In this document: positions 21,033-33,500 of the stretch, piece by piece
How the letters are laid out: the number at the start of each line of letters is the position of its first letter
How positions within the stretch are numbered: the first letter of the stretch is position 1
NCBI GenBank assembly: GCA_021401465.1
Contig: JADDMT010000031.1
Location: 186,001-250,000 of the forward strand
DNA: 64,000 bases
Source of the DNA: Teratosphaeria epicoccoides
Taxonomy: Eukaryota > Ascomycota > Dothideomycetes > Mycosphaerellales > Teratosphaeriaceae
Direction: 5' to 3'
Notes under the pieces: model-generated
What the model saw: the letters and a program-made list of their open reading frames with translations, nothing else
Databases searched by the model: none
Told to the model about the DNA's origin: nothing
Translations under genes and position numbers: made by a program

Positions 21033-21401
21033 GGTGACGGTGGAACTTATGAGCCATTGTGTCCGGGCAGGGATCTGAGGTAGGTCTACTTCAACCTCAT
21101 GGCGGACTCGAGTGGTCACAGCGGCCGAACTCCAGGATGTTGCACCCACGGCGGAGTAGTCTCGTCATCGTTCGGAACGTCAGGCGGGCCTGAGAAAGCG
21201 GTGCACGCTGCAGTCGAGAAGAAGTGAGAACTCAGAGTTTGTGAATAGCGATGGCCAACTCACCATCCTGAACCGATTGCTCAGTCATGGTTTTTGGGAG
21301 CTGTCTGCCTGGGTTCACGGCTTTCAACCAACAAAAATACTCGAGGGGTATCATAATCTCTTCAAAGACAAGCACCATACACCCCTCCATGACCACGGAC
21401 C
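21033..21401. other. Intergenic region
   Basis: No gene or RNA seen between the broken F-box-like gene and the end of the convergent coiled-coil gene. Confidence 0.4.
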
Positions 21402-22221
21402 TCACCCACCACCATCCCTCCCACTCTCCTCCACCACCGCGCCCTCCTCATCCTCGCTCTCCTCCACCAACCCCTCCCAACCCACCATCCTCTTCAATAC
21501 CCTATTCTCATTCCTCACCCCTCTCCACCTCCCAACCCACGGCCTCCTCTCTTCCTCCCTCTCCCTCATCGCCTCCCTCACGCCCTCACTCAATCTCTGC
21601 AACCCCGCCTGCCACGCCTGATGCGTCAACTGCGCCTCAATAGTCTCATTCCTGCTTTGCGCCAATAGGGCCGTATAATGCCGATGCAACTCAAGAATAT
21701 GCGTCTGTTGCTCGTAGACATACGTGCGTATACGTTCCGTAGCGTCGGAGAGCGTTTCCTCGTAGAGCGTGGCGAGTTTCTCGTGGGTGAGGTGCGCGGT
21801 GCGTAGGGTGGAGATCTCGGCGTCGCGGTCCGCGAGGGCTTTGAGGAGGTCGGCGCGGGTGGGTCCTTGTTCTATGTTCGCTACGTAATACATTAGCTGT
21901 ACAGCCCATGATCGGTCCACCACGCTCGACACTGTGTTACTCACTCGCAACACCATTCACGGCCCCACCCAACCCCAGCGCATGCTGCCGCTCCACCCTT
22001 CCTAGCCCGTCCTCCACCGACCTCCACTCCTCCCGAATCCTCTCCAAATACTTCCCCAACACCTCGATTTGCTCCATCAGGTTCTGCATATCCGCATAGT
22101 GTCCCGCGGCGGGGATGATCTGGCCTTGTTGCGCGCCGTTCAGCGCGTTTCCGTTTGGGTAAGCCCCGGGGCCTTGCCCGTTGTTGAGCGGAGGGCCGTT
22201 GGGTTGATTGGCCATTGTCAT
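21402..22221 (-). CDS. Hypothetical coiled-coil protein
   Basis: Two exons on the minus strand, 21945-22221 and 21402-21880 (intron GTGAGT...TAG with a GCTAATG branch-like motif), give 251 aa. The start is the ATG at 22221, with a second ATG two codons later. An Asn/Gly/Pro-rich start is followed by long heptad-like helices (MEQIEVLGKYLERIREEWRS and LLKALADRDAEISTLRTAH), an Arg/Glu-rich segment and an acidic C-terminal tail. There are no signal or membrane segments. It could be a structural or complex subunit; I do not recognise the family. Confidence 0.7.
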
Positions 22222-22475
22222 GTCGGGGAGACGGATTGGATGTGTTGGGAGCGGTTGAAGTAGGTGATCAAATGGGTGGGTGTACAGGAACGTAAGGTAT
22301 TATGAGAGCTGAGGTTGGAAATTGGGGGACTTTTAGTTAAGCTACCAAGCAAAGTTGAGGATTTTGATTGATCGATCCAACAATTCAACTGTCACATGAA
22401 AACCACCTATCCTCTCTCGTACTACGCCCCATGTCAGGCATGACCCCACTGCCCTCGAACCTCGATTTTACCATC

Positions 22476-23216
22476 TCAGCCGTCCAGTGCCTGCCCCTCC
22501 CTTGTCCTCACACTCCAGACCGCCACTCGCCCACAACCCCTCTCAACCCACGCGCCTTCGATTCCCTCTGCAATCTTCTCAACAACGCTCCTCCTCCTCG
22601 TCCACCTCACACTCTCCTCTAACTTCCTGACCTCATTGGCCACATTCCCGCTGCCGTCAGCCCACACCGCGCCCATCTCCTTCCGCCCAACCTTGCGCTT
22701 CAAAATTGCAGGAGTGCCCAGCAACTCCCCATTCGGGTACTGGTATCGAACCGATGTCAGATCATTGACGTAGTTATTGATACGCGGATCATCAGACATA
22801 GCCTCGTTCTCCACATCATTGGCCTGATTCACGTCAATGCAGATCTCCTCCGGTCGTGCATGACGGCGGCGCGGCCGCACGGAGTCGAAGCGCTGGCGTG
22901 GTGGTATTGGCAGGCTTTTCTCGGGCTCGCCAGCTGCGCGACGCAGTCTCTTCATTAAGTCATCAGAGTCGACTGGTGATGAGAGAGACACGTGGCTCTG
23001 TCTCGGCTCATCGTTTTCATCCAGGCTCTTCGATGTCAGAATGCGCTCGAAACTATAGCTGTTGGGTGTTGGCGAGGCTGGTGGTGGGATCTTCTCTGTA
23101 TCATTGAATTGCTCGTCGCCTCCTTGTCTGCTCTCGCCCTTCGCTGACTGCTTCTTCTGCTCAGTAAATGTTGTCTGGCGCCGCACGCGTTCGGCTACTA
23201 CTTTCAATCGTGGCAT
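22476..23216 (-). CDS. Hypothetical disordered protein
   Basis: Single-exon frame, 246 aa, ATG at 23216. The N-terminal half is low-complexity and basic/Ser-rich (VVAERVRRQTTFTEQKKQS and PIPPRQRFDSVRPRRRHARP). The C-terminal half is more ordered, with SVRYQYPNGELLGTPAILKR and WADGSGNVANEVRKLEESVR. No known domain, signal peptide or membrane segment. It is collinear with its neighbours on both sides. Confidence 0.6.
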   Translation of the reverse strand: MPRLKVVAERVRRQTTFTEQKKQSAKGESRQGGDEQFNDTEKIPPPASPTPNSYSFERILTSKSLDENDEPRQSHVSLSSPVDSDDLMKRLRRAAGEPEKSLPIPPRQRFDSVRPRRRHARPEEICIDVNQANDVENEAMSDDPRINNYVNDLTSVRYQYPNGELLGTPAILKRKVGRKEMGAVWADGSGNVANEVRKLEESVRWTRRRSVVEKIAEGIEGAWVERGCGRVAVWSVRTREGQALDG

Positions 23217-23466
23217 GGTCAGCTCTGATATCTCATAGTGATAGCCGAGAAATTTATGTCCATGAGAAGTCGAAGTCTGAAGTCAGCGAGAAAGAGGTCT
23301 TCGTGCGTCATTGTCAGGCTCCAGGCTCACATGCAAATGTCTCACACGAAGACACTCGCACCTGCAGCTAATTTGCTGGCGCAACCCGCATCATATTGAT
23401 ACTTCTGCTATGCCAGCTTGTGCTACACCCGCACTTCAGTGAGTAGGGACGCGCATCGCATCAGCG

Positions 23467-25056
23467 TTAGATAAGCATGCCACCATCTTCAAAGCCATAC
23501 GATCCGCCCCACGTACCAGTGCTGATGCTTGCTTTCCCATCCTTCTTCACGACTACGCCGGCGCCGGCGCCTCCCCCTCTCAACTTCAATCTCTTTGCCG
23601 ATGAAGGGTCGGTCGAGCCTCGACTCAGCACGTTCCGGTATCGCGCCCTGGATTCAGCTTTGGGGACGCCGCTGCGCAATGCATCACGTGCGTTTTGAGT
23701 GTTCGATCCACGCGATGGGGCGGAAGGGCTAGCATTGTCTCTCGATATGCTGACCACGGCTTGTGCTGGTTCGGTCGCGCTCCATTTGTTGCTCTTCCGA
23801 CTTAGGGTACTGCTGAACGAGGCACTCGAATGTCTTGATGTGGTCGAGCGTGGAGACAGAAGCTCGGCTTCGAGCTCGGAGGTGTCTGCAAGTGGTGTCA
23901 TTGGAGCCGTAGGCGAGCTTGGGGCCTCTGCGGTTACAATTTGGCTGAAGCATCCCGACGTTGATTCAATTCGATGAGAGTCTTCTTTGGATTGCTCGTA
24001 CTTTACCTCCTGGACGGCAGGGTTGCCTCCATGATCAGAGGAAGGTGACGTTTTGACGTCTTTTACTATTTCCTCATTCTGTTTGATGTTTGACCCTGCC
24101 TCGTCCCTGGATACGTTTGTATCATTGTTCGCCGCCTTCGTCGCATGATCCGCGCCCCAACGATTACATGTCTGCTGCCCTGGCAACAATCTCATTTCTT
24201 CCGACTGCTGCCAGACATCAGCGTGTACAACAAAGTCATCCGCACCCAGTACGAGATTCTCAGAGGGTGCCGTTGAAGGGCTGCCCGGAAAGGTCCCATG
24301 TACCACATCCTTCGCAGATGCAGACGGCAAGTGATTGGACGGACCAAAAGACTGACCATCACTCGTCTCAAGCCAGTCACTGCAAATTCCATTCAATTTT
24401 TCATGGAGCGTAATGCCATTCCTAGGCTTATCGTTGGCGACGGTGATCTTCTCTTCTGAGACGGGGAACTGGGTTTCAATGCCAGTTTCTTCGTCGGCAG
24501 CAATGGAAATGTCAGTCAGAGCCTGCTTTTGTTCCCCAAGCCTGGTCCTATTGCCGACAGAGCTTCCAACATCCTCCTCGCTCGCGGCAGGTTCATCACT
24601 ATCGCAAGCAGGTCCAGAGCAACCTTTCTTCGCGTCAAGGAGCAAGTCCTCTTCGGCTGACGATTCCGCACCTGCGGGGGTCTGCCAATCGACAGCGAGC
24701 TTGTCTGATGTTGAAACGTGAGCTGACATCTCGCGGCCAACAATAGAGTCGCGGGAGCCAGTCGCCGTTCTGTCAATTTTGGATGGAAGACTCAGTGTGC
24801 CATTTTCTGCTGCATCGTCCTTAACAGAAGCGATCTTTTCGTCCCGTTTTCCGATCATAGAGTCCAAGGTGTCCTTGCCTTCGTCTCTGCACGCCCTATC
24901 GGGCCTTGCATCGTTGATCTCTCGACATGCACACTCACGTTCAGCTTGTGTGCTCTTCGAGTCATCCGGTGTCGAAGAGGCCAGTGATGGTGAAAGCTCA
25001 TCAGCAATATTATCTAAAGCATCCAAAATGGATCGCCATAAGCTGCCGAGGCCCAT
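23467..25056 (-). CDS. Large hypothetical disordered protein
   Basis: Single-exon minus-strand frame; the ATG at 25056 gives 529 aa (the longer frame to 25104 begins on GTG). The N-terminus MGLGSLWRSILDALDNIADE may form an amphipathic helix. The remainder is acidic and Ser/Thr/Ala-rich with no recognisable fold. Near the C-terminus a basic patch (SSAKRLKLRGGGAGAGVVVK) precedes a short end FEDGGMLI, which could be a nuclear localisation signal. Function unknown. The long open frame is credible because no intron is needed and stops are absent over 1.6 kb. Confidence 0.6.
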   Translation of the reverse strand: MGLGSLWRSILDALDNIADELSPSLASSTPDDSKSTQAERECACREINDARPDRACRDEGKDTLDSMIGKRDEKIASVKDDAAENGTLSLPSKIDRTATGSRDSIVGREMSAHVSTSDKLAVDWQTPAGAESSAEEDLLLDAKKGCSGPACDSDEPAASEEDVGSSVGNRTRLGEQKQALTDISIAADEETGIETQFPVSEEKITVANDKPRNGITLHEKLNGICSDWLETSDGQSFGPSNHLPSASAKDVVHGTFPGSPSTAPSENLVLGADDFVVHADVWQQSEEMRLLPGQQTCNRWGADHATKAANNDTNVSRDEAGSNIKQNEEIVKDVKTSPSSDHGGNPAVQEVKYEQSKEDSHRIESTSGCFSQIVTAEAPSSPTAPMTPLADTSELEAELLSPRSTTSRHSSASFSSTLSRKSNKWSATEPAQAVVSISRDNASPSAPSRGSNTQNARDALRSGVPKAESRARYRNVLSRGSTDPSSAKRLKLRGGGAGAGVVVKKDGKASISTGTWGGSYGFEDGGMLI

Positions 25057-25484
25057 TCGGAAAATTCGGCCGGAGTCGCAAGTCTTATGCGCTGCACATG
25101 ACACTGATCCTGTCCATGGAGTATATGCATGTGTTTCTGCTCCCTACTGCTGTTTGGTGGGTGAGAATGCATATTTTTTGCGATTGTAGAGTAGTCTGTA
25201 AATAGCAAACGAGTGTGAGTAAGAACAGTCGATGAGGCAAGGCAGCCTCGGTCGGTCGCACGGGTGGCTGCAGTTACTGGCGCCTGCAGACCAAAGCCAT
25301 TCCTGCTCTTTGCGGTCACTTTCGCGACCGCCTCTTCTTCGTGCAGAATCACGTTGCGACATGTCCCGTACCACCATCAAGGATTCCTGTTCCGCCAAAC
25401 CATGCTCTACAGTCCTTTCGAGGTCTGCTGATCCTGACGATCACGTCGAGCACCAGAGCGAAGCCTACTTGCGCTGCGAAGCTC
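25057..25484. other. Intergenic region upstream of the disordered-protein gene
   Basis: It lies between the SGF29 stop and the start of the next minus-strand gene, so it holds the SGF29 terminator and the promoter of the latter. No other element recognised. Confidence 0.4.
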
Positions 25485-26714
25485 CTATTTCTCGCTCAGC
25501 ACAAACCGCCTCTCGACCTCCTTGCTTTCAGTGTCATCTTGGAACATCAACCTCACCATGCCCAACTCCTCCGTGCCTCCATTCTTGCCTCCCTTCCACA
25601 TGTCAGACACCTCAGCTTTGTAAAATGTCGTCGTGTCGGGATACTGTGCCAGCACTCCCTTACCCTTCGCCAGATCAGGCAAGCCTCGATTACTTTCCGG
25701 TATTTGTATTAGCTGCGACACAGAAGCACGCTGAGGTGGCGGCGGATCACCGCTGGTATCGGCGTCCTGCACCTCATATCGTCGCTGCTTGCCCTCGCCA
25801 ATGACATTCGTGACGCGACATAAAATACCTTCACCCTCGGGTTGCTCGCCCTTCTTGGGGTCGTAATTCTTGGGATCGTGCCGGCAGAACACAATCTCGC
25901 CCATCTTCAAAACAAGCCTATTGCTCGGTCGAGAGGCGGCAGATGACAGCTTGCCGGCAGCACTTGCAGATTTGGAAGAATCGGTCGCGCCTGCTGTGCC
26001 GGTGGCGTTTGAGGCGATGTCGGTGCTGGATGCTACAGACTCTGCGCCATCCTCGATCTTGACAGAAGTCTCGCGAGTGGCTGGTATACTGCCCGCACGA
26101 GACGACGCGTTCTTCGCGTTCAGACGGTTTGCAGCTGAAGATATGCTGATGCGTGGTGAGGGGGCTGCAGACGTATCGTCGTGATCTTCTGTGCTCAACG
26201 CTGCGGGTGCTGCAGCAGGTGGCGGCTTTCCAGAGGCTTTGCCAGGCTTGCGCTTGAGATTACCACTGGCGCCTCGCTGTGACTGTGATGGTTGAGATAC
26301 AGCATGCTCCTCGCTGTTCTCCCGCAGGGCCGCCAAAATGTTAATGCTGTCGAGGATGTTCATGTCATTGGAAGATCCAGAGGTCAGTTGCGCTACTTGC
26401 TCGCAGATTTTGACATTTTCACGGTACAGCTTCTCGAGCCGGTCATCGAGTACAGCGCTCGTTGACTTTCCCGCGTCTACAAGAGCGCCCTGCTGCTTCT
26501 CAACGTCCATGATTTCAAGCCCAATTTCTTGTGACCGCGCCTGCATACGATCGGTCAGCGATCAAGGACACGCACACATAGGTTCGGATGATAGACGAGC
26601 TCATACGACCAAGCTGTCAATCTCAGCGCCCTTTGCTTGTATTTCACGCCATAGTCGTCGCTCCTCGTCAGCATCTTGGTTGTTATTGCCGCGACCCCGG
26701 TTACGTGAGGACAT
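25485..26714 (-). CDS. SGF29: SAGA-associated factor 29 (tandem Tudor histone reader)
   Basis: Two exons on the minus strand, 26610-26714 and 25485-26540, give 386 aa. Exon 1 encodes MSSRNRGRGNNNQDADEERR and continues into ARSQEIGLEIMDVEKQQ. The intron starts GTCGTA and ends GCAG. The N-terminal part is helical, the middle Ala/Ser-rich and disordered. The C-terminal domain from about residue 245 has RLVLKMGEIVFCRHD, ILCRVTNVIGEGKQRRYEVQ, a region matching LIQIP, and VLAQYPDTTTFYKAEV. That is the SGF29 tandem Tudor domain that binds H3K4me2/3. Sgf29 sits in the HAT module of SAGA and promotes H3 acetylation at promoters. It is divergent from the PMI gene across about 320 bp. Confidence 0.93.
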
Positions 26715-27035
26715 GCTTGGATACGCGTGACGCTCAACGCCGAATCCTGCAGCGCCGCTAAGCACCAAGACCGGATGATGTGCATACAGTAAAACGTGAG
26801 ATGGTAGAGGTATGTATGGTGGACCCTACCTTGCTTGTGGTTGATAGTGGAGCTCACGCGTCTTCCCGCTCTGTGGGGGTGACGCAGTTCTTTCTTAAGA
26901 CCAGCCCAAGGGGTCATCGATGCTCGCTGGCGGGTTCATTAAGACATTGACAGGCTCATTCATTCACTTCATAGGCGGACTCGTTGAATCTGGGAACGAT
27001 TTCAATAATCTCCACACCTCACATCAGCTACGACG
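26715..27035. promoter_or_regulatory. Bidirectional promoter of SGF29 and PMI
   Basis: A 321-bp spacer separates two divergent start codons, so both core promoters must lie here. I see no specific motif I can name. Confidence 0.5.
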
Positions 27036-28445
27036 ATGCAAGTGCCACTTCTCCGCCTGCAATGCGGTAAGTCGCAGAGGCCAAGCATCACTAGTCCAAT
27101 GGGGAAGGCACGCTGAGTGAGTAAACGACCAGGTTGCAACAGCTATGAATGGGGCAAGGTAGGCAAAGACTCGGCCGCCGCCCGCTTCGCCTCTGCGACA
27201 CCCAACGACAACTTCTCCATCCAGTCCGACAAGCCATACGCCGAGCTATGGATGGGCACGCATCCCTCCAACCCTTCCAAGGACCTTGTCACCGGCCGAT
27301 CTCTCCTCGATCTCGTACAAGACAACCAGCAGTTGATGAGTCAAAGCATCGCCAAGAAGTATGGGCAGAAGCTGCCATTTTTGTTCAAGGTGTTGAGCAT
27401 CAACAAGGCATTGAGTATCCAAGCACACCCGAACAAGAAGTTGGCAGAGCAGCTGCATAAGAAGGACCCCAAGAACTACCCGGATGACAATCACAAGCCT
27501 GAGATGACCATTGCCGTCACACCATTTGACGGCCTATGTGGGTTCAGACCATTAGCAGAGATCGCACATTTTCTCAAAACCGTCCGAAGCCTGAGGCAGC
27601 TTGTCGGCGATGATGAGGTCCAGAAGTTTGAGCAGACGATGAGCGGCTCAGCATCAGACTCCGACAAGAAGAAGGCTCTGCAGTCCGCGTTCACGCGTCT
27701 GATGCAGTCAAAGCCGGAAGACATCAAAAAAGCCGCTGCAGAGTTGATCCAACAAGCCAAATCAGAAGGGTCGAACTTCGCAGGGGGCGGAGTCGAAGCA
27801 ACGTCCGGCCGAGAACTCGCAGACCTCATGATCAGGCTTGACAGCCAGTTCCCGAACGACATCGGCCTCTTCGTCACTTTCTTCCTGAACTACGTCAAGC
27901 TCGAAGTCGGCGAAGCCATGTTCCTCAAGGCTGACGATATCCACGCCTACCTCTCTGGCGACATCATCGAATGTATGGCTTCATCCGACAACGTGGTGCG
28001 AGCCGGATTCACTCCAAAATTCAAGGACGTCGACACTTTGACTGAGATGTTGACGTACAACTACGCACCAATCGAGGAACAGAAGATGCACCCTACAGAC
28101 TATCACTTTTCGAAAATGAACGCGGACGCATACAAATCGCAATCAAGTGCCACGCTGTATGACCCGCCAATCGAGGAGTTCTCGGTAGTCCGCACATCCC
28201 TCAACTCTGCTGGCAGCAAGATCACGTATGAAGCGATTGAGGGACCGTCAATCGTCATCGCGACCCAAGGTGAGGGCAGGATCAGCGTCGGACCCAAGAC
28301 CGAGGAGATTAAGGAAGGCTATGTGTACTTTGTTGGCGCAACTGCGGAATTAGTGCTTGAGAGCACCGGCTCGCAGCCGCTGGTGACGTTCAAGGCGTTC
28401 TGTGAGCTTGAGGAGGGCAAGGAGCATGCCAATGGGAAGATGTGA
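27036..28445 (+). CDS. PMI40: Mannose-6-phosphate isomerase (type I)
   Basis: Two exons, 27036-27066 and 27133-28445 (intron GTAAGT...CAG, 66 nt), give 447 aa. The tiny first exon encodes MQVPLLRLQC and joins to GCNSYEWGKVGKDS, the usual start of fungal type I enzymes. SIQAHPNKKLAEQLHKKDP and DDNHKPEM hold the Gln, His and Glu zinc ligands. ADDIHAYLSGDIIECMASSD with NVVRAGFTPKFKD carries the last His and the active-site Arg. The enzyme interconverts fructose-6-phosphate and mannose-6-phosphate in the cytosol, feeding GDP-mannose for glycosylation and cell-wall mannan. Length is as usual for the family. Confidence 0.96.
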
Positions 28446-30532
28446 TGAGTGCTCAAGGGTAAAAGACGTTGTGAGGTGCCCATGGGTCATGACTTGATGG
28501 AACGGACACGCGCAGCATGATGTATGGTCTTGCAGAAAAGTTTCGATGCTGGCATCGTGGCATCGTGGCATCTAGAGCCTAATGATAGATGGTGTGGATT
28601 GAAACTTCTCATTACTTCACCTCGCCATGAGGCTTGATCGAACCACTCGAGCTCTATGCCACCCTCGTCTCGAAGTTGCCTGGTGCAGTCTTGCATCCCG
28701 AAACGTCACAAATCTACAGCAGGAAAGACCGGGATCGGTCGGTCATGCAAATGATGTACACTGGAAGAGTCTCATCGCACAATCCAAGGAAAAAACTGTC
28801 TCCACAGCGCTCAGAAATTGCTCGCGAGCCCGCTTGAAACGCGCTTGGCCATCGAAAAACAAGTGGACGACAATTTCCATATCCAGGCCAGGCTCCAAGA
28901 AAGTCGCAAAAATGGTGGCTGCGATAACATCAAATACTTTGTCGACGGACGTAATGTCGAAATTGAGGACGCGGCACTCGAATTCCCTACGCACGTGGTC
29001 GGGAGTCGAGCTTGGCCCATTATTGCGTGCAATCCGCTATGAATGCAGGCGAAAACGTTGAGTCCTTCGATTCCATGATGGCGACTAGAACAAAGTTTCA
29101 TTGCAAGCAAGTCTCGAGCAGATAGCAATATGCACTGACGCTTCCACTTCGACGTGCCGAACCGGACGAAGGTCTCTCCGCCAGCGACTCGAGCATCCGG
29201 TGTTCTCATCACGGCGGGTGTTTGCGAAAAGAGGAGAGATCCTAGCCAGCAAGCTATCAAGCTTGTCGATCGATGGGAGATGCCTTCGCCCATTGGCATG
29301 TGAAACCCTCGAGGGTGGAGCATTTGCAGAGGTTGATCATTGTGCATTGTCCTTGCGGATTATAGTACAGTAGCGCTGATCGCCGCCGTCGACATCCTGG
29401 GAAGGACTGACTGGCAGAGCCTACGTCCACAGCGGTTTGCACTTGCACCAGAAACATCCGCAGGCACGGACGGGCTCGTCAAGGAAACGCCAGCATCTCT
29501 GCTTGTTCACATCCTCGGGATCGATCTCTACGAGGGCCCTGGGCGTGCGAGTGCTTAGGTATGTCAGGCTGAACGATTAGCAAGAGCGTCTTTGCGTGTG
29601 ACCGTCTATACCAGACGAGACTACAAGTCGATGTCAACGGGGACTAGGCAGGAAGGACTAAACAGCATTTCACCAAGCTTAAACTATTAGGATCTCCTGC
29701 CACCTTCCCCTCCACATCCTCTTCACCGCCATCATCACTCTCACATCAGAAATGAAGGACGAAGTCACATTAAAACAACAACAAGTAACGACCGTAAAGC
29801 ACTCTCGCCCGAATGTCTACGAGGCCTTGAGCGACCAGACCCCAATGTCATGCCCCAAAGAGCCCAGGCCAGGCCACCTCCTTGCCCAATGCAGGAAGAA
29901 GCAGGGGGCAGAAACCCTTTGCAATTGACACGGACTCAATCCTCTGGCTTCCGCTGGGTCCATGCATCCAAATCTCAGCATAGCAATTCAACATTCGTCG
30001 CAGAAGTCGCGGTCGCGGTCCACCGTGTAACGACACAAAGCAGAGGATCATTCCCTGGCAAGCAACTCGAGCTCTCGTGCCTTTGCTGCCAGCAAAACGA
30101 TTGCAATACGGGCAGCCAGTGTCCTGACATCGTGTTGATCGCGTGCACAGCTCGCTGCTCGCGCATCTGCCGCCTTGACCTCTAGTTTAGTGAATCTACC
30201 CGCCGAGACGTCCGCGGTCTCTGCTTCGCTGCCCGCTGGCTCTTCCAGTTGCACAAGGTGTCTAGCGAAAGGCGATGAGTAGCCGTGGTACCCGTTGCCC
30301 AACTGCCGTTATTTCAGATCATTCATTGTTGCAGGCATCGTATCGACGAAAGTCTCCGCCGGCCTTTCTGCGTAAGTTTTCTGGTCTGTTCAGGCATGTG
30401 CACAGTGGCAATGCACCTCTGTACCACGCTCAGATGTTGTATTGGAGCAGATAAGTTTTGCAATGCAAATGGCCAGCGAGCATAACCACCGTCCACCGTT
30501 CAAGCGCCCGCGTCTGGCGATACAGAGCTGGA
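28446..30532. other. Gene-poor region between PMI and UPF1
   Basis: About 2 kb between the two convergent genes, holding their terminators. A possible decayed minus-strand gene (28743-29290) is listed separately. A helical-looking minus-strand frame at 30048-30302 has no start or family support. No RNA gene recognised. Confidence 0.4.
28743..29290 (-). pseudogene. Possible decayed hypothetical gene
   Basis: One minus-strand frame carries coding-like text (SLLARISPLFANTRRDENT), then two in-frame TAG stops at 29085-29087 and 29037-29039. It continues in the same frame with HVRREFECRVLNFDITSVDK, DVIAATIFATFLEPGLDMEI and VHLFFDGQARFKRAREQFLS. The C-terminal part resembles the body of small F-box-like hypotheticals. 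Both stops could come from CAG by a C-to-T change. Weakly supported; it could be chance reading frame. Confidence 0.25.
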
Positions 30533-33500
30533 TCACGCGCCGCCGCCAATTTGACTAGCAAAGGCCGTACTAACGCTCCTTGCATCTTCATCTCTTGCAG
30601 CTCCGGCGCCTACCCTGCCGGAGCCGATGGGCTGCTGTGTTCCTCCACCATAACCTGGAGGCCCGCTGCCTTCCACGAACCTCCTCAGCTTGTCTGATTG
30701 CGAAAGCGACGCTTGCTTGTTCAAGTCATTGATGCTGAGACCAGCAAGGGAGACACCGCCCTGGCCGGGCTTGCCGCCATTAGCCGTTGTGGCGCTAGTG
30801 GTATCCGTGAGCTCAGAACCAGCGACACTTTCGCCCGCTACACTTGGCGGAGCCCTAGCAGCGGCACTGGTGGCAGCCGGAGGTACGCCATTCCGGTTGG
30901 CAGGCAAAGTCGGCCAAGCTTCCTGGAAGTTCTGGAACATGGCTGGGAAGCCCGCTTGGCCAAGCGGAGCGCCACCACCGATAGCCGAGGAATGGATAGA
31001 AGAGACATCGTCGGGAATGTAGCCCACGACACTGCCGTCTGCATTCGTGGCCGGACTTGCCTGACGGCCGTTGACACCGCGACCATTAGGCGGGCCAGAC
31101 AGAGCGTGAGCCATGTGATTCGCATGCTGATAAGCCATCTGGTAGCGCTGCGGACCGCGGTAGCTCATTTTTGGCTTACTGAACTGCAGGAGAGAGGTTT
31201 GGAGATTGGTGAGAGGACCCTCTACCAGGCAGTTGCGTCCCTTGAAGTGCAACAGCAAGCAATGCCAGAGCGGATGCTTGCTCAACACCTTGGGATTGCC
31301 AAGAATGACCAGACCATACTTGGCACGCGTCAAGGCCACGTTGAGACGTCTCGGATCAGACAGGAAACCAATGCCTTGATGGTCGTTTGAGCGCACGCAG
31401 GAGAGCACGATGAAATCCTTTTCGCGACCCTGGAAAGCGTCGACAGAGGCCACTTCAACTTCCTTGTAGACCTCTTTCCTGAAGCTGCCAGTCTGTTGCA
31501 TGCTCGACACCACATAACTTCTCTGACCCTCATATGGCGTAATGATACCAATCTGCTCCGGCTTGATGCCAGCCTTGAAAAACCGGGTGACAATCTTCTC
31601 AACGTTCTGCGCTTCAGTCCTGTTGAGGTAAGACGTACCACTCGCGCTGATCTCCTCATTTCCAAGATTGGACCAGAACATCATGGGATTGTCTGCAACG
31701 GGCCATGGGAAGTCCAGGTTCTTGAGTTGACGCTCGTGCATGGTGATGCCGTTCTGCAAAGAACCCTCGTAGAACATGTTTGAGGGAAACTCGGAGAGAC
31801 AAGGATGCATACGGTATTGCACTTGGAGCCTGATCGGAGCACAATGAAGAATCACCAGACGCTCGAACAGAGACTGGTTGAGACCAGCCTTGGCAGCCTT
31901 CTTGTTCATGATGACCGGACCCAGCTGCTGATGATCGCCAACAAGCACGACTTGCTTGCAGCCCAGTACAAGTGGAATCATGCACTCCGGCTCAGCAGAC
32001 TGCGTACTTTCGTCGATCAGCACCGTGCGGAACTTGAGCTTGCTGAGCCTCGGATCGCCAGCACCAACGCAGGTACAGCAGATGACATCCGCATTCTGCA
32101 AAATCTCACGTTCGGCAGCACGAGTGAGAGTCTTGAACTTCTTCTCATCCTGAGACGACAGCTCGCCCAGCTCAGCCTTGAGTTGGTTGAGCTTGTTCAG
32201 CTCCACGTTGGTGTCGTTCATCTGGACCTGGCGGTGCAAGGACAGGAAGCCAACAGGAGACTCGACATCTTCTCGAGATTTGGCAGTGACACGTACGCAC
32301 TTGAGACCAGTCTTGTGAATGCGCTCGCACAGCTGATCAACGGCAACGTTTGACGGAGCACAGACTAGAGTCTGGCCACCATTGAGCTTGCTGAGATGGA
32401 AGATGACGGTCGCTGACGTGACAGTCTTGCCTGTACCCGGAGGGCCCTGGATCAGCGACAGAGGCCTCTGCAGCACATTCTTGACTGCATTGATCTGACT
32501 GCCGTTTAGATCTGGCAGATTCGGCACATTGAATTTGCGCGGCATGCTGACCTTCATCGGCGCCGCCGCGACCTCATGACCCAATAGACGGTGGAAGATG
32601 TAGCCCGAAACGGACATCTCGTCAACAGCGAAGGTCTTCATGGCGTGCTGCATGCGGTCGAAGCTCGTGGCTTTCCAGACGTAGTCGGCAGTGAAGTTGT
32701 GCGTGCATTCCGTCGGCACGCCACCACTGCCTTTGCCTTCATTGCGAGAGCGCAGTTCGATGGTGACTTCGTCGGATTGATTGTTCGGGATCTTGATGAC
32801 ATAGCCGACGCCTTCCCAGTGTGGGCGCAATTCGCCGGTGTAGCGGAGGCGCATCTCGTCACCCACAGCTAGCTTGACGTCGCCCAGCTCAAGCTTGGGC
32901 AGGATGAACGAGGCAAGGTGTTTGTTGTTGAGGCCAAAGTCCCAGCGCACAATGAGGTTGTCCTGAGATTGAGCCTCCTTTAGCTTGCGGTCATAGTCGG
33001 CTTCGATCTTGACTAGCGGGCCGAAGACGTTCTGGTATTGGTATGCATCATCATATCTTAACAGCACTGGGGCCGGGTCATCATCCAGACCAGCAGCACC
33101 ACTCTCTAAGTCGCGAATGGTGGCGCTGCTGTTGTCCTTCCACATCTCCTCCAATCTTGCGATGACCTGCGGCGCCAAGTGACGCGCGCGCAACTGCTCC
33201 TGATCGGTAGGGACGCTCACCAACCAAGACAGGAAAGTGCGGTCCTCGATGAGCGGCTGCCATTTTGATGTATCCCAGTTCATGTCTTTGTTGCTGCCGT
33301 GTCCCATTGCCGCACACGGCTGTCTGCACAGCAGCACCACCACCGTGTCGCTCTTGGCGGGGATGAAGCCCAGCAGGAATACATTCTTGGTGCCGCAGTT
33401 GTAGCACTCCAGAGTGGTGTCTCCCAGCGGCGAGGAAGGGTGCAGCTGCACTTCCTTGTGCCGAGCTCGCACCAAATGGTTGATGATGTGACTGCTCGAC

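Noticed and set aside
30048..30302. Helical, Ala/Glu-rich minus-strand frame after UPF1
   Set aside because: Looks coding-like but has no supported start, splice partner or known relative.
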